Assembly: GCF_004211145.1 (NCBI RefSeq)
Contig: NZ_SEBS01000023.1
Coordinates: forward strand, 1-60,167
Direction of reading: 5' to 3'
DNA from: Flavobacterium sp.
Lineage (GTDB): Bacteria > Bacteroidota > Bacteroidia > Flavobacteriales > Flavobacteriaceae
Length of the DNA stretch: 60,167 nt
In this document: piece by piece, positions 59,674 through 60,167 of the stretch
Layout of the letters: each line of letters begins with the position of its first letter
Position numbering within the stretch: position 1 is the first letter of the stretch
Notes under the pieces: model-generated
What the model was told of the DNA's origin: nothing
Database searches by the model: none
What the model saw: only the letters and a program-made list of their open reading frames with translations
Translations under genes and position numbers: made by a program

Positions 59674-60111
59674 CCTCCCCGTTTCAGTCCACTTACACTT
59701 GAACATTCCTTTTGCATTTTTACCTTTGAACACGAGTCGGTATTCTTTTCCGGCCTCGAGTTCGAAGGTTTTTTTGTCGGTATTCACGCCTTTCCCATTT
59801 GAACCTAGCGCAAGTGTCGCTACGTGACGCTCTTCTCCATTTCCCGAAAATACGATTTCGCCTTCACCTTTGGTAAGTGCCAAAACGTAATCGAATAAAA
59901 GTTTTACGTTAGCGTCCGAAACAAACGTGATGTAACTTTCTCCGGAATACTCCTTGAATTTGGCCGACGTTGACGCTTCATTAGTGTCGTTGCTCCATTT
60001 TTTACTGTCGACACCTTGCGTAAAGTGAGTTCCCGAAACCGTGACGTGTTTTGATTGTGCGCTTACCGAAATTGCAATAAGGAAAAGCGCGATTGAAGTT
60101 AGATTTTTCAT
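59653..60111 (-). CDS. Secreted hypothetical protein
   Basis: A 152-residue exported protein (signal MKNLTSIALFLIAISVSA). The mature part is beta-rich (GESYITFVSDANVKLLFDY, GEIVFSGNGEERHVATLALG, KEYRLVFKGKNAKGMFKCKW), with a single Cys, and may be a lectin-like sandwich. No family recognised. The final residues (ELTLDN) and the stop are encoded by the AT-rich repeat, so the original end may have been slightly different. Confidence 0.7.
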   Translation of the reverse strand: MKNLTSIALFLIAISVSAQSKHVTVSGTHFTQGVDSKKWSNDTNEASTSAKFKEYSGESYITFVSDANVKLLFDYVLALTKGEGEIVFSGNGEERHVATLALGSNGKGVNTDKKTFELEAGKEYRLVFKGKNAKGMFKCKWTETGRELTLDN

Positions 60112-60132
60112 TTAGATTGGTGATTTTTTTTA

Positions 60133-60164
60133 ATTGACAATGGATAATGGATAATTGACAATTA
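60133..60164 (+). repeat. TTGACAATGGA-word repeat, locus 5
   Basis: AATTGACAATGGATAATGGA and TAATTGACAATTAG, just upstream of the 152-aa gene and at the edge of the window. Confidence 0.65.
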
Positions 60165-60167
60165 GAT

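Noticed and set aside
1..60167. CRISPR array, prophage, insertion sequence or integron
   Set aside because: No regular spaced direct repeats, transposase, integrase or phage structural genes are seen. The S74 domain also occurs in phage tail fibres, but here it is in a bacterial exported protein with a signal peptide.

Overview
The window looks like chromosomal DNA from a member of the Flavobacteriaceae (Bacteroidota), close to Flavobacterium. The evidence is read from the sequence: secreted proteins with C-terminal type IX secretion (T9SS) sorting domains, promoters of the TAnnTTTG type (one with a TTTG box exactly 19 nt upstream), a replicative DnaE with an N-terminal proofreading exonuclease domain, ribosomal protein S16 with a long acidic tail, Ala/Ser-Cys lipoboxes, and AT-rich spacers full of short palindromes and dispersed repeats. 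Protein-coding DNA is moderately GC-rich; a few small genes (22.2-22.9 kb, 32.5-32.9 kb) are clearly more AT-rich.

Layout. 0-3.5 kb: 5' end of ruvC, a UPF0104-type membrane protein overlapping a family-2 glycosyltransferase, a lipoprotein and a DUF456 protein. 3.7-7 kb: a T9SS-secreted protein and a zinc metalloprotease whose signal peptide is out of frame. 7.1-9.7 kb: LytTR regulator plus TPR histidine kinase. 9.9-17.3 kb: a run of plus-strand genes (secreted protein, NTF2-like lipoprotein, NAD-dependent epimerase/reductase, MFS transporter, RidA-like lipoprotein, amidohydrolase fused to an NTF2-like domain, APC transporter) that looks like a small-molecule catabolic cluster. 17.6-22.2 kb: a 1525-aa modular secreted PQQ-dependent dehydrogenase. 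22.2-24.3 kb: a DUF4304-like gene, tRNA-Asp and a DUF58 protein. 24.5-29.6 kb: a 1481-aa repetitive beta-roll/S74 chaperone surface protein with a broken paralogue beside it. 29.8-32.5 kb: a second LytTR/TPR-kinase pair. 33-40 kb: trxA, then dnaE followed by four small, tightly packed membrane-protein genes. 41-42.6 kb: rpsP-rimM and a 2Fe-2S ferredoxin. 42.7-48.2 kb: intradiol dioxygenase-like lipoprotein, SGNH hydrolase, secreted M43 metalloprotease, DUF3050 protein, glutaryl-CoA dehydrogenase. 48.6-54.5 kb: a carboxypeptidase-regulatory-domain protein, trmN6, ferredoxin-NADP reductase, NifU-like scaffold, Mrp ATPase and a beta-barrel outer membrane protein. 54.6-60.1 kb: alpha/beta hydrolase with a YcxB-like protein, an ABC exporter operon of the MacB type with an unlisted 59-aa gene wedged between ATPase and permease, and a secreted hypothetical.

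Functional links. Several genes serve iron-sulfur and redox metabolism (ferredoxin, ferredoxin-NADP reductase, NifU, Mrp, thioredoxin). Two separate LytTR two-component systems use different histidine-kinase classes. No integrase, transposase, CRISPR array or prophage is visible. The most unusual material is non-coding: three related ~145-bp structured repeats plus one more distant relative, two 33-bp palindromes of identical architecture, and an AT-rich word repeated at five intergenic sites, one of which supplies the end of a protein. All calls were made by eye from sequence; family names are from recognition of motifs, not from searches.
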